Shown here: positions 15,896 through 25,503 of the stretch, piece by piece
Layout of the letters: each line of letters starts with the position of its first letter
Numbering within the stretch: position 1 is the stretch's first letter
Source: Clostridium sp. OF09-36
GTDB taxonomy: Bacteria > Bacillota > Clostridia > Lachnospirales > Lachnospiraceae
NCBI RefSeq assembly: GCF_003481985.1
Contig: NZ_QUMD01000003.1
Coordinates: forward strand, 156,363 to 220,362
DNA: 64,000 bases
Reading direction: 5' to 3'
Translations under genes and position numbers: made by a program
Notes under the pieces: model-generated
Database searches by the model: none
What the model was told of the DNA's origin: nothing
Seen by the model: the letters and a program-made list of their open reading frames with translations, nothing else

Positions 15896-17032
15896 ATGAA
15901 ATTACTGTTTGCATCCGATTCTTTCAAGGGAACTTTATCTTCTGACCAGATCATTAAGCTGTTAAATGAGTCCGCACAGCGTGTATTCCCGGGCTGTGAG
16001 ACTGTTGGTGTTCCGGTTGCGGACGGCGGCGAGGGAACTGTTGACGCAGTTATCGCAGTAACCAAGGGCGATTACCGCAAGGTAAAGGTACATGGACCGC
16101 TCATGGAGGAGACAGAGGCTTCCTATGGTGTGTTCCATGGCGATTCTGCTATCATCGAGATGGCAGCAGCATCCGGACTTCCGATGGTTCCGACCGAGAA
16201 GAGAAACCCGTTAAATACAACAACCTATGGTACCGGTGAGCTGATCAAGGATGCTCTGGATAACGGCTACCGTAAGCTTTCCATCGCAATTGGCGGCAGC
16301 GCTACCAACGATGGCGGTATGGGTGCTATGAGTGCACTGGGCGTTCGTTTCCTGGATGCACAGGGCAATGTGCTGACCGGTGTTGGTTCTGATCTGGAGA
16401 AGGTAGCAGATATCGATATGAGCGGCCTGCATCCGGCAGTAGCCGAGGCTGAGATTACCGTTATGTGCGATGTAACCAATCCGTTAACCGGACCGGATGG
16501 TGCAACCTACACCTTCGGCAAACAGAAGGGCGGTACCCCGGAGATCCTGGACCGTCTGGAAGCTGGCATGAAGAACTATGCAGCTGTTATGCGTGCAAAA
16601 GGCATGGATGTTGAGAATAAGGAAGGCGCAGGCGCAGCAGGCGGACTTGGTGCAGCCCTTTGCGGTTTCTTAAAAGCAAACTTAAAATCCGGTATCGAGA
16701 CCGTGCTGGATCTGATCGATTTCGATGGCCTGTTAGAGGGTACCGATCTGGTAGTGACCGGTGAGGGACGTATCGACTGGCAGTCTGCATTCGGTAAGGT
16801 ACCGAGCGGTATCGGTATGCGCTGTAAGGCAAAGGGTGTTCCGGCTGTGGCTATCGTAGGCGGCATGGGAACCGGCGCAGAGAAGATCTATGAGTTTGGC
16901 GTAGAGAGCATTGTTCCGACCATCAACGGTGCAATGGATCTGGAGGAAGCATTAGAGCGTGCTGAGGAGCTTTACGCAAACGCAGCAGACAGAACCTTCC
17001 GCATGATCCGTGTTGGTATGCAGATGAAATAA
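15896..17032 (+). CDS. garK: Glycerate kinase
   Basis: 378 residues of the GarK/GlxK family (type I glycerate kinase). Typical blocks: 'LLFASDSFKGTLSS' at the N-terminus, 'VPVADGGEGTVDA' near 40, 'AIGGSATNDGGMGAMSALG' near 130 and 'VVTGEGRIDWQSAFGK' near 290. It phosphorylates D-glycerate to 2-phosphoglycerate, joining the products of the upstream reductase to glycolysis. A terminator separates it from the aldolase, so it may be partly on its own transcript. Confidence 0.92.
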   Translation: MKLLFASDSFKGTLSSDQIIKLLNESAQRVFPGCETVGVPVADGGEGTVDAVIAVTKGDYRKVKVHGPLMEETEASYGVFHGDSAIIEMAAASGLPMVPTEKRNPLNTTTYGTGELIKDALDNGYRKLSIAIGGSATNDGGMGAMSALGVRFLDAQGNVLTGVGSDLEKVADIDMSGLHPAVAEAEITVMCDVTNPLTGPDGATYTFGKQKGGTPEILDRLEAGMKNYAAVMRAKGMDVENKEGAGAAGGLGAALCGFLKANLKSGIETVLDLIDFDGLLEGTDLVVTGEGRIDWQSAFGKVPSGIGMRCKAKGVPAVAIVGGMGTGAEKIYEFGVESIVPTINGAMDLEEALERAEELYANAADRTFRMIRVGMQMK

Positions 17033-17050
17033 GATAAAAAAGATTACTAG

Positions 17051-17085
17051 GTGCGGCCGGTCGTTTACTGACCAGCCGCATTTTT
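17051..17085 (+). terminator. Terminator after glycerate kinase
   Basis: GTGCGGCCGGTC and GACCAGCCGCA form a stem with a 7-base loop, followed by TTTTT. Confidence 0.78.
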
Positions 17086-17148
17086 GATTGGCATATCGAG
17101 GAGGCGCCGGTGGCGCGTCCGATGATTATAGGAAAACGGGGGTATACC

Positions 17149-18126
17149 ATGGATATCAGTAATTTGTGGACCCTGCAGGTCATGATGTTTCTTCTGGTGG
17201 CTGCAGGTGCTATTCTGACCAGCAAGGGAATTTTAAAAGATAATGCGAAGCCGGTCCTGACGGATCTGGTTTTATATCTGTTCCTTCCCTGCAATATTAT
17301 AAACTCATTCCGGATGGAATTTAATCTGGAAATCTTAAAAAAATTTGCGGTAGTCCTGGGAATCTCCCTGGCTGTCCAGTTTGTGAGCTATACGCTCAGC
17401 AAGCTGTTATATAACCATGTGCCGAAGGAATTAAAGCGTGTTATGCAGTACTGCACGATCGTTTCCAACTCCGGCTTTCTGGGACTCCCGATCGCGCAGG
17501 GAATTTATGGTGCAGAGGGAATGATGTACGCGTCTGTCTTTATCATTCCGATGCGTGTCATGATGTGGTCGGCAGGAATTGCCTGCTTTACGGAAAGCCC
17601 GGATATGAAGAGCGTCGTGAAGAAGCTGGTCGTTCATCCGTGCATCATTGCGGTGTACATCGGTTTGGGCCTGATGATCTTTCAGGATCCGTTGAACCAG
17701 CTTTATGGAGCGGTGCTTGGATGTAACCTTCCACTGGTCCCGGAGCTGGCTAAGGTCCTCATTGGCGCGCTGGATAAGGGAATCCGTTCTGCCGGTGGTT
17801 GTACCACAGCCATGACTATGGTCCTGATCGGTATGATGTTCTCCGGTATGTCCCTACGGAGCATGATCGATAAAAATACCATGTTTATTTCCGCACTCCG
17901 TCTGGTTGTGCTGCCGGCCATTGTCCTGACCGGCTGTCGTCTTGTCGGGATCGATCCGTTCCTGGCAGGTGTATGTACCATTATCACAGGTATGCCGGCT
18001 GGAAGTACTTCTGCGATCCTTGCGGCAAAATATGGCTGTGACTATAAATTTGCGACAAAATGTATCGTAATCTCTACATTATTGTCCCTGGTATCCATTC
18101 CGGTCTGGGCTATGGTCCTGGGATAA
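17149..18126 (+). CDS. AEC-family transporter (auxin efflux carrier/malate permease type)
   Basis: 325 residues from the ATG at 17149, where the membrane part begins (MDISNLWTL). An in-frame GTG at 17110 with a better-placed GGAGG is an alternative and would add 13 polar residues. About 10 hydrophobic segments, with the family pattern 'LVLYLFLPCNIINSF' in the first third and 'GMPAGSTSAILAAKYGCD' near the end. AEC proteins move organic anions such as malate or malonate; next to glycerate kinase, a glycerate or related hydroxy-acid substrate is plausible but unproven. Confidence 0.85.
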   Translation: MDISNLWTLQVMMFLLVAAGAILTSKGILKDNAKPVLTDLVLYLFLPCNIINSFRMEFNLEILKKFAVVLGISLAVQFVSYTLSKLLYNHVPKELKRVMQYCTIVSNSGFLGLPIAQGIYGAEGMMYASVFIIPMRVMMWSAGIACFTESPDMKSVVKKLVVHPCIIAVYIGLGLMIFQDPLNQLYGAVLGCNLPLVPELAKVLIGALDKGIRSAGGCTTAMTMVLIGMMFSGMSLRSMIDKNTMFISALRLVVLPAIVLTGCRLVGIDPFLAGVCTIITGMPAGSTSAILAAKYGCDYKFATKCIVISTLLSLVSIPVWAMVLG

Positions 18127-18128
18127 TA

Positions 18129-18197
18129 AAAAAGGCGTGTAAAAAATGATAAGCTCCCTTGATGGGAAACGGTTCATTTTTTACATGCCTTTTGTTT
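18129..18197 (+). terminator. Convergent terminator between AEC carrier and membrane protein
   Basis: AAAAGGCGTGTAAAAAATGA (18130-18149) pairs with the matching TCATTTTTTACATGCCTTTT (18174-18193), one mismatch. The A- and T-rich ends let it work in both directions. Confidence 0.75.
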
Positions 18198-18249
18198 TGC
18201 AGGAAATGCGCCCAGGCGTAAGAGTGTGGCAGTTACATTCTTGTTGTGT

Positions 18250-19307
18250 TTACCGGGAAAGAGTAAACTGTGCGCTGTCCTTGTGCAGCGGAAGCATTTC
18301 ATTTCCGTGGATGATCAGGACTGCCTGTTCGTGCGGCTGGAAATTCTTTAAATCCTCCGAGGTGCGCAGGGTCCAGAGAACGGCACCGCGGCGGTCCTTG
18401 AAGTGTACTGCAGAATTGGGACGTTTTTTTGTTCCATTGCTGCTTGTGTAGGAATCCTCGCGTTCTGCAAGAACATCCACTGCGGTCAGGACCGGTTCCT
18501 TCTGTAAGAAAGTCTTATGGTAGCGGAATTCCTTTTTCTGGGACAGCAGAGCAAAAAGCACGGCAACCACTAAAACCCAGGAGATCGTTGTTGCGCCCTG
18601 CATACCAAAGAACAGGGTGATCAGACCAAAAATAAAGAAGAGAACAATGGAAAACAGGTATTTTTTCCGTAATTACGGTTCCAGCCCTGGATCTGGTCCT
18701 GGTACTGGCTGATGTACATGGTGCGCTCTGCTTCGCTGAGCTCGCGGACCAGCTCTGTCTTTGGAGCTTCGAACTGCTGGGCGGCAATGCCCTTTTTGTC
18801 GATCACGGTTTCCGTGAAATTCGTGGGAGCTGCGATGATCTGGCTGGCCTTTGGGCTGTCTGCCATCATCAGGCAGACGCGGGCACCTTCACCGACCTGC
18901 TCATAAAGCTCCTTCATGATCCGGACATTGTCCAGATAGACGTGCTTGGAAAAAACAATGCGCAGCGTGTAGTCTGTAACCGGGCCAAACAGGGTATGGC
19001 GGGTCCTGGTTTCTTTTTTGGAACAGGTTCCATAGCTGATCAAAAAGTGGTTTCCAAGCTCGGAGCGGATGTGGCACATGCCGGAGTTTTCACGCCGTAA
19101 TTTGGAAAGCCTCAGGTAGTGCGGGATAAAGGCAATGGCCAGTGCCCCGAGAATCAAAAGCAGCATAGGACTTAAGCCTGCGGTGATAATGCCGGCCAGC
19201 GCTGCCAGAGCAAGAAAGATAACGACTAAGGGCGCAGAGTATTCGGCAATCTGCATCAGCCGGTTGGAAAAAAGTCCCTGTGCAGCGTGGTAAAGACCAA
19301 GCGTCAT
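18250..19307 (-). pseudogene. Membrane protein of unknown function, one frameshift
   Basis: Two consecutive reading frames on the minus strand join into one 352-residue protein if a single base is added at a run of six T (plus strand 18661-18666). The first part (start 19307) has two hydrophobic segments near residues 25-65 and then a soluble middle domain; the second part starts inside a further hydrophobic stretch ('LFSIVLFFIFGLITLFFG') and continues with a second one and a polar tail. No family was recognised. The homopolymer fits a sequencing error or a slippage site; the two frames show no other damage. Confidence 0.6.
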
Positions 19308-19449
19308 ATTATCTTCCCGTGTGTACAGTCGGCAAAGCCGTAATCGGCCCGTGCCTGTTCTGGTGTGATCATAAAACCCCTCTTTTCTATAATAAACTGT
19401 CTGTTATCGTAGCATAGACCGGATGGAAAGTCCAGAGTTACTCCCTGTC

Positions 19450-19478
19450 TTGTAAAAAAACAGCAGATACCGTATAAT
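19450..19478 (+). promoter_or_regulatory. Sigma-A promoter of GntR gene
   Basis: TTGTAA (19450-19455), 17-base spacer, TATAAT (19473-19478), 55 bases before the GntR start. Confidence 0.65.
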
Positions 19479-19532
19479 GTCTGTAAAAAGATAGAATATT
19501 CATGCAAAAAATGTATAAATGGGGAGAAAATT

Positions 19533-20219
19533 ATGATACCACAGAATGCCATGGACAGTGATGAGATTTATATGGATCTATGCAGTAAGATAGAAAAGCT
19601 TGTCTATCTTCCTGGAGACAAGATCAGCGAAAACGAACTTTGCAGACAATATGGTGTGTCAAGACATATCATCCGTACCGTGATCGGACGTTTGAAAGAA
19701 CGGGCTCTTCTGACCGTGTATCCGCAGCGGGGAACCTTTGTCAGCCTGATCGATATGAAATCAGTAGAACTGATCTTATTTATCCGCGAGGCGGTAGAAC
19801 AGGAGGCAGTCCGCCTTTTACAGTTCGAGGCACAGGAGGTCCGGGATAAGATGGGGGAATCCATGAAGAACTGTCTGAAACGCCAGCAGGAGGCAATTGA
19901 CCGCCAGATCGATATGGATGCATTTTATGAGCTGGATAATGCATTCCACGGATGCCTGCTGGAGGCTGTTGGCAAGCGCGAAGCAATGGCGTTCATCGGG
20001 GAGGATTATGTCCATTTCAGGCGGTGGAGAAATTTTGATGTGATCAAGACCGGGCGCCAGGCTGGGATCATAAAAGAGCATACAGCTCTCATGGAAGCGC
20101 TGGTGCAGAATAAGACCAAGGAAGCCCACGAGATCCTCCATGCACATTTGAATACGATAAACCGACAGAAGTATATCAAAGAAAAGGTGTCATCCCAGTA
20201 TTTTATCTATTATGAATAA
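19533..20219 (+). CDS. GntR-family regulator (FCD type) ahead of ligase module 1
   Basis: 228 residues. Winged helix 'KISENELCRQYGVSRHIIRT' with 'VYPQRGTFVSLI' as the wing, then a helical FCD domain whose ligand residues include 'YELDNAFHGCLLEAVG'. Closely related to the regulator at 25504, which also has 'YPQRGTYVSLM'. It precedes the acyl-CoA ligase/dehydrogenase/Etf module and a copy of the shared palindrome at 20289, so it is a good candidate for the factor that binds it. Confidence 0.9.
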   Translation: MIPQNAMDSDEIYMDLCSKIEKLVYLPGDKISENELCRQYGVSRHIIRTVIGRLKERALLTVYPQRGTFVSLIDMKSVELILFIREAVEQEAVRLLQFEAQEVRDKMGESMKNCLKRQQEAIDRQIDMDAFYELDNAFHGCLLEAVGKREAMAFIGEDYVHFRRWRNFDVIKTGRQAGIIKEHTALMEALVQNKTKEAHEILHAHLNTINRQKYIKEKVSSQYFIYYE

Positions 20220-20247
20220 GAAGAAATGAAGCTGGCCGAAAAAACAG

Positions 20248-20276
20248 TTGCAATGAGTCCTAAAAGGTGTTAAGTT
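20248..20276 (+). promoter_or_regulatory. Promoter of ligase module 1
   Basis: TTGCAA (20248-20253), 17-base spacer, TAAGTT (20271-20276). The -10 box is weak. Transcription would start within a few bases of the palindrome at 20289. Confidence 0.5.
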
Positions 20277-20288
20277 ATTAACAGAATA

Positions 20289-20302
20289 ACTTGTCGACAA
20301 GT
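20289..20302. promoter_or_regulatory. Shared palindromic operator (copy 2, ligase 1)
   Basis: ACTTGTCGACAAGT, a perfect 14-base palindrome 24 bases before the ligase start and just after the predicted transcription start, a position suited to repression. Confidence 0.72.
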
Positions 20303-20325
20303 GTGCAAGAAATAAGGGAGTTGTT

Positions 20326-21943
20326 ATGAGACTGATAAAAAAGACGATTGCGGAATGTCTTAGAAGCCGGGTGAGGGAAAGTGCGGACCGGGTTGCATTG
20401 GAGGCAGATGGCCAGAGCTATACCTGGAGGGATCTGGATACCCTCAGCGATTATATGGTAGGAAGAATGCATTCCTGCGGGATCCAAAAGGGCACCCATG
20501 TCGGGATCTGGAGCACGAATTCCCCGAACTGGGTCATTGTCTTTCTGGCACTGAGCAAGCTTGGTGCAGTTCCGGTCCTTCTGAATACCTGCTACAGCAC
20601 AGAGGAACTGGCGAAGGTGCTGCGCTACGCAGAGGCAGAGTTTGTGTACTATGGCGAGGGCTACAAAAAGCTGGTTTATGAGGATATGGTGGCGCATCTT
20701 TCTACCCAGCTGGAGGGAGTTGTAAAACGCTGGATCTATATCGGCCGTGATACCTCCCGCAAGTGGATGACAGAAAAAAGCTTTGTATTTGCAGAGCGCA
20801 TGAAAAAGGCAACAAAGGAGATCGGCGGTTACATCCGCAAGGTCAGCCCGGAGGATACAGCAGCAATCCTCTTCACATCCGGGACCACGGCAATGCCGAA
20901 GGGCGTTATGCTGAGCCATTACAGCATGGTGAATAATGCACTGGAGATTTGCGGGCATATGGGATGGACCGCAGAGGACAAAATGCTGATCGCGGTTCCG
21001 ATGTTCCACTGCTTCGGCCTGACAGCCAGCCTGCTGGCAGGAATCCAGACAGGCTGTTCGATGCATACGATTGAATATTATAAGACCATGACAGTGCTGC
21101 AGGTAATTCAGAAGCACCGCTGTACCGTCTTAAACGGGGTGCCGTCTATGTTTCTGGCGGTGATCCGGAATCCAAAGCATAAAGACTTCGATTTGGGCAG
21201 CCTGCGAAACGGGATCATTGCCGGTTCCCCGGTGACGGAAGAAGATTATTACCGGATCAGAGAAGAAATACCGGGCCTGAAGCTTCATATCTCCTATGGC
21301 CAGACCGAGACATCCCCCTGTGTTAGCATCAGCGATGTGGAGGATTCTGACCAGGACTGCGCCTGCTCAGCGGGAAAAGTGATCCGGCATTGCGAGGTGC
21401 GGATCCTCGATTCCGGAGGAAGACAGCTTTCTGCCGGAGAAGACGGGGAAATCTGCGTGCGTGGCTACCAGGTGATGCAGGGCTACTATAGCTTCCGCAG
21501 GAAACCGGCAAGGTGATCGATGCAGACGGCTGGCTGCACACAGGGGATCTGGGGCATCTGGATTCCCGCGGCTTTTTGCATGTGACAGGACGCATGAAGG
21601 AAATGATCATCGTGGAGGGGAAAATATTTCACCACGGGAGATCGAGGCAGTGATCAGTAAATATCCGGGGATCCGGGAAAACAAGGTGATCGGTCTTCCG
21701 GCAGAAGTCCTGCAGGAAATGATCGTGGCATGCATCATCCCGGAGGAGGGCATGACGATCAGCACGACCGGTCTGATGAGCCACCTGGAAAACCATCTTG
21801 CCTACTATAAGCTGCCGGCCCATATTGTGCGTATGGAATCTTTCCCGGTGAATGCCAGCGGGAAGGTGATGCTGGGAGAATTAAAAAGACAGGCAGCAGA
21901 GATCATCCGCACCAATCCGGAGATCACCAGCACAAAGAAATAG
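20326..21943 (+). pseudogene. Acyl-CoA ligase 1 (AMP-binding), two single-base frameshifts
   Basis: Full-length homologue of the ligase at 32587 (539 against 538 residues when repaired). The adenylate motif 'ILFTSGTTAMPKG' and 'YGQTETSPC' are in the first open part. The frame is lost at 21491/21492 and again near 21619; adding one base at each restores 'DGWLHTGDLG', the hinge 'TGRMKEMI' and the C-terminal Lys motif 'NASGKVM'. It would activate an organic acid to its CoA ester with ATP. It is followed by acyl-CoA dehydrogenase and EtfBA. Because both lesions are one-base losses, real inactivation is uncertain. Confidence 0.8.
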
Positions 21944-21960
21944 AAATAGAAATAGAAATA
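21936..21960. repeat. Hexanucleotide repeat AGAAAT x4
   Basis: Four units of AGAAAT at the ligase stop codon; each unit repeats the TAG stop in frame. Confidence 0.7.
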
Positions 21961-22073
21961 TGGATCATGCAAAAAATGAAAATCCAGAGACTTTGGAATG
22001 CGCGAAAATGCACAAAATTGGATGAGCAAATTTGTGAAAAATAGAAAAAGTGTTCTGGTCAGATATGTAATTA

Positions 22074-22101
22074 TAGACATGTTGTTGGCAATGTGTTATA
22101 A
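22074..22101 (+). promoter_or_regulatory. Possible promoter of acyl-CoA dehydrogenase 1
   Basis: TAGACA (22074-22079), 16-base spacer, TATAAT (22096-22101) in the AT-rich 272-base gap after the ligase. Confidence 0.45.
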
Positions 22102-22215
22102 TTTATACATATGTTAGAGAAATAACAAACAAATCAAACAAAACCGGTCCGGGGAAACCTGCAGCCGGAGCGCAAATACGGAACCTGGTTTTCCGTAGGA
22201 AAAAGGAGGCAAAAC

Positions 22216-23358
22216 ATGATTCTTTCTGCGAAATATGAGTTAATGAGAAAGAACTTCCGCAACTTTGCGGAGACAGAGTTTACGACCGAGATCCAGGAAA
22301 GACTGGATAAAGAGGGCGGATTCGATTCAGAAATGTATAAAAAAATGGCAAAATACGGATTCCCTGGCATTAAGATCCCGGTTAAGTACGGCGGTCAGGG
22401 TGGTGACAGTCTCGCATATGTCCTGATGAATGAGGAGTTTTCACGGGTATGTCCGGTCCTTGCTATTTATGCAAACACCTCCAACTCCCTGGGCGGCGGC
22501 CCGCTCCTGGCATGCGGCAATGAGGAACAGCTCCAGAAATATCTGATTCCGGTAGCGAAGGGTGAGAAGCATATCTGCTTTGCACTGACTGAGCCGGGTG
22601 CCGGCTCCGATGCAGGAAGCATGACAACAAGGGCAGTAGAGGACGGCGATTATTTTGTATTGAATGGCCGTAAGTGCTTTATTTCCGGTGCCCCGATCGC
22701 AGATTACGCAGTCGTATTCGCAAAGACCGACCTGACCCAGAAGGGGGCAAAGGGCATTTCTATTTTCCTCGTAGATATGAAGCTGCCGGGTGTTTCCTGC
22801 GGAAAGCCGGAGGCAAAAATGGGTATCAACGGTTACCCGACCAGTGATATCGTATTCGAGAATGTAAGAGTCCACAAGAGTGATCTGGTAGGACCGTTAA
22901 ATAAAGGCTATGCAGTTGCAATGTCCACGCTGGATGGTGGCCGTCTTGGTGTTGCCGCACAGTCCCTTGGTATTGCACAGGCTTGCCTGGAGGAAGCTAC
23001 CAACTATGCGAAAGAGAGAAAACAGTTTGGCAAGCCGATCTCCTACAACCAGGGCATCAGCTTCATGCTGGCTGACATGGCAACTGAGATCGAAGCAGCA
23101 CGCTGCCTGATCTACAACACCGCTATGGCAAAGGATGCAGGGGATAAGAACGCTTCCGTTATGTGCTCCATGGCAAAATATTATGCATCTGAGATGGCAA
23201 ACCGCGTAGCGGCAAAGGCAATTCAGATCCACGGTGGTTATGGTTTCATCAAAGAGTACAAGGTAGAGCGCCTGTACCGCGATGCCCGCGTTATGACTCT
23301 GTATGAAGGAACCAGCCAGGTACAGCAGATCGTTATTTCCAGAAGTCTGTTAAAGTAG
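22216..23358 (+). CDS. Acyl-CoA dehydrogenase / enoyl-CoA reductase 1
   Basis: 380 residues. The signature 'CFALTEPGAGSDAGSM' is near 125-140. The C-terminal motif 'QIHGGYGFIKEYKVERLYRD' and 'YEGTSQVQQIVISRSLLK' are intact, and the catalytic Glu sits in 'TLYEGTSQVQ'. With EtfBA immediately downstream, this type usually reduces an enoyl-CoA (acryloyl-, crotonyl- or aryl-acrylyl-CoA) to the saturated form in anaerobes. Fourteen bases separate it from etfB. Closely similar to the enzyme at 34272. Confidence 0.92.
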   Translation: MILSAKYELMRKNFRNFAETEFTTEIQERLDKEGGFDSEMYKKMAKYGFPGIKIPVKYGGQGGDSLAYVLMNEEFSRVCPVLAIYANTSNSLGGGPLLACGNEEQLQKYLIPVAKGEKHICFALTEPGAGSDAGSMTTRAVEDGDYFVLNGRKCFISGAPIADYAVVFAKTDLTQKGAKGISIFLVDMKLPGVSCGKPEAKMGINGYPTSDIVFENVRVHKSDLVGPLNKGYAVAMSTLDGGRLGVAAQSLGIAQACLEEATNYAKERKQFGKPISYNQGISFMLADMATEIEAARCLIYNTAMAKDAGDKNASVMCSMAKYYASEMANRVAAKAIQIHGGYGFIKEYKVERLYRDARVMTLYEGTSQVQQIVISRSLLK

Positions 23359-23371
23359 GAGGAAGCTTAGA

Positions 23372-24172
23372 ATGAGAATTTTTGTATGTGTAAAACAGGT
23401 TCCGGATACCTCCGGAAAAGTTGCTGTAAAAGCAGATGGAACACTGGACCGTGCATCCATGCAGACCATCATCAACCCGGATGACCTGGCTGCTACCGAG
23501 GCAGCCCTGGAATTAAAAGACGCTACCGGATGCCAGGTAACCGTAGTTACCATGGGACCGCCGCCAGCAGAGGGCATGTTAAGAGAGCTGATCGCTATGG
23601 GTGCAGATGACGCAGTCCTGATCTCTGGCCGTGAGTTTGGTGGATCCGATACCTTCGCAACCTCCCAGATCATCGCAGGCGCACTGCACAACCTGGGTGT
23701 TGGTCCGGAGGATGTCATCTTCTGTGGACGTCAGGCAATCGATGGCGATACCGCACAGGTTGGCCCGCAGATCGCAGAGAAATTAAACATTCCGCAGGTT
23801 ACCTACGCAGCAGACATCAAGAAAGAGGGCAACAGCCTGACCGTAAAACGTCTGCTTGAGGATGGCTACATGACCGTTCAGGTCCAGACACCTTGTCTGG
23901 TTACCTGTGTAAAAGAATTAAACGAAGTCCGTTACATGACCGTAAAAGGCATTCTGGAGTGCTGGGACAAGCCTCTGACTGTTCTGGACTACAACGCTTT
24001 GAAGGACGAGCCGCTCATCGATCCGACCACCATCGGACTGAAGGGTTCACCGACCAACGTATTCCGTTCCTTTACCCCGCCGCAGAAGGGTGCAGGACAG
24101 ATCCTTGGCGGTACCGCTGAAGAGGCTGCTAAAGAGCTTGCAAGCCTGCTTGCAAAGAAACACGCAATCTAG
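23372..24172 (+). CDS. etfB: Electron transfer flavoprotein beta subunit 1
   Basis: 266 residues. Opens with 'MRIFVCVKQVPDTSGKV' and has 'DGDTAQVGPQIAEKL' and 'FCGRQAID', typical of EtfB/FixA. The C-terminal tail 'FRSFTPPQKGAGQILGG' matches the second copy at 35437. It forms a heterodimer with EtfA and carries electrons to the acyl-CoA dehydrogenase of the same operon; in clostridia such pairs can bifurcate electrons from NADH, which cannot be decided from the sequence alone. Confidence 0.94.
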   Translation: MRIFVCVKQVPDTSGKVAVKADGTLDRASMQTIINPDDLAATEAALELKDATGCQVTVVTMGPPPAEGMLRELIAMGADDAVLISGREFGGSDTFATSQIIAGALHNLGVGPEDVIFCGRQAIDGDTAQVGPQIAEKLNIPQVTYAADIKKEGNSLTVKRLLEDGYMTVQVQTPCLVTCVKELNEVRYMTVKGILECWDKPLTVLDYNALKDEPLIDPTTIGLKGSPTNVFRSFTPPQKGAGQILGGTAEEAAKELASLLAKKHAI

Positions 24173-24192
24173 GAACAGGGAGGAAGAAGAAT

Positions 24193-25301
24193 ATGTCTTA
24201 TAATAGTGCTGAGATCAATGAATTCAGTGATATCTGGGTATTCTGTGAGCAGCGTGATGGCAAGCTGATGAATACTGACTTCGAGCTGGTCAGCGAAGGT
24301 AGAAAGCTGGCAGACGAGAGAGGTTCCAAGCTGGTAGGTATCTTACTTGGCGGCGAGGGAATCGAGAACACCGCAAAAGAGCTTGGCGGATACGGCGCAG
24401 ACAAAGTGATCGTGTGCGCAGATAAAAACCTGGCAGTTTACACCACCGATGCATACAGCAAGGTACTGTGCGATGTGGTTATGGAGAAAAAACCGGAGGT
24501 TCTCTTAATCGGCGCATCCAACATCGGCCGTGACCTTGGTCCGCGTGTTGCAGCAAGACTTCACACTGGTCTGACTGCAGATGCAACCCACCTCGACATC
24601 GATATGGACCGCTATGTGCAGTTCTTAAAGGAGTCTTCTACCATTGATCTGGAAAAAGTAAAATTCAAAATGGATGATACCAACTTAAAGATGACCCGTC
24701 CGGCATTCGGCGGCCATCTGATGGCTACCATCATCTGCCCGCGCTTCCGTCCGTGCATGTCCACCGTACGTCCGGGCGTTATGAAGAAAGCAGAGTTTGA
24801 CCAGGCTAAGCTGATGCATGTGAGATCGAGATGGCTCAGTTCTCCTTAACCGATGCTGATTTAAGAACCAAGGTTCTGGAAGTTGTTAAGGAAACCAAGA
24901 AACTGGTTGACCTGATCGGTGCAGATATCGTTGTCAGTGTAGGCCGTGGTATCAGCAAGGATCCGGAGAAGGGCATCAAGCTGGCAGAGGAGTTAGCAGA
25001 GGCTCTGGGCGGCGGCGTTGTAGGCGCATCCCGTGCAGTTACCGATGCAGGCTGGCTGTCTTCTGACCACCAGGTAGGACAGACCGGTAAGACTGTTCAT
25101 CCGCGTATCTATGTAGCACTTGGTATCTCCGGTGCGATCCAGCACAAGGCTGGTATGCAGGATTCTGAGACGATCATTGCAGTAGACAGCAATGAGGCAG
25201 CTCCGATCTTCGAGTGTGCAGATTACGGTATTGTCGGCGACCTGTTCGAGGTAGTTCCGCACATGATCGAGGAGATCAAGGCAGCGAAAGCCGCAAAGTA
25301 A
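24193..25301 (+). pseudogene. etfA: Electron transfer flavoprotein alpha subunit 1, one frameshift
   Basis: Adding one base at 24810/24811 joins two open parts into a 369-residue EtfA. The first part has 'LLIGASNIGRDLGPRVAARL' and 'TRPAFGGHLMATIICP'; the second has the FAD-binding block 'VHPRIYVALGISGAIQH' and 'CADYGIVGDLFEVVP'. Both halves are otherwise intact and 21 bases separate the gene from etfB. Compared with the copy at 36264 it has some 30 more residues between the two halves. A sequencing deletion is as likely as true inactivation. Confidence 0.85.
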
Positions 25302-25321
25302 AAATAACGCACAGTAAATCA

Positions 25322-25378
25322 AAGGGGCGAAAGCTCCCGCAGCCGCCATGTATGGCGGCTGCGGGAGCTTTCACCCCT
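25322..25378 (+). terminator. Very stable hairpin after etfA 1
   Basis: A 20-base perfect stem (GAAAGCTCCCGCAGCCGCCA with its complement) around TGTA, extended by AGGGG/CCCCT. It has no long T-run, so it may protect the mRNA 3' end as well as terminate. Confidence 0.75.
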
Positions 25379-25424
25379 CGTTTGTTATCGCGTGATATTG
25401 TTTAAAAGGAGAAATTTTGGGCGG

Positions 25425-25453
25425 TTGACAGGTGGGAAATTCTGCCGTAGAAT
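25425..25453 (+). promoter_or_regulatory. Sigma-A promoter of GntR gene
   Basis: TTGACA (25425-25430), 17-base spacer, TAGAAT (25448-25453), 51 bases ahead of the start codon. Confidence 0.78.
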
Positions 25454-25503
25454 TGTGTCAAACAGGATTTAGAGTTTTGAATAATAGCGGCGGAGGAATG
25501 GAT

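Noticed and set aside
18655..18670. Programmed -1 frameshift at A6 in the membrane protein
   Set aside because: The slippery run fits, but ten other one-base losses in the window make a sequencing deletion simpler, and no stimulatory hairpin is evident.
20278..21117. Minus-strand open frame of 279 codons over ligase 1
   Set aside because: Antisense of an AMP-binding enzyme with clear motifs; cysteine-rich nonsense translation.
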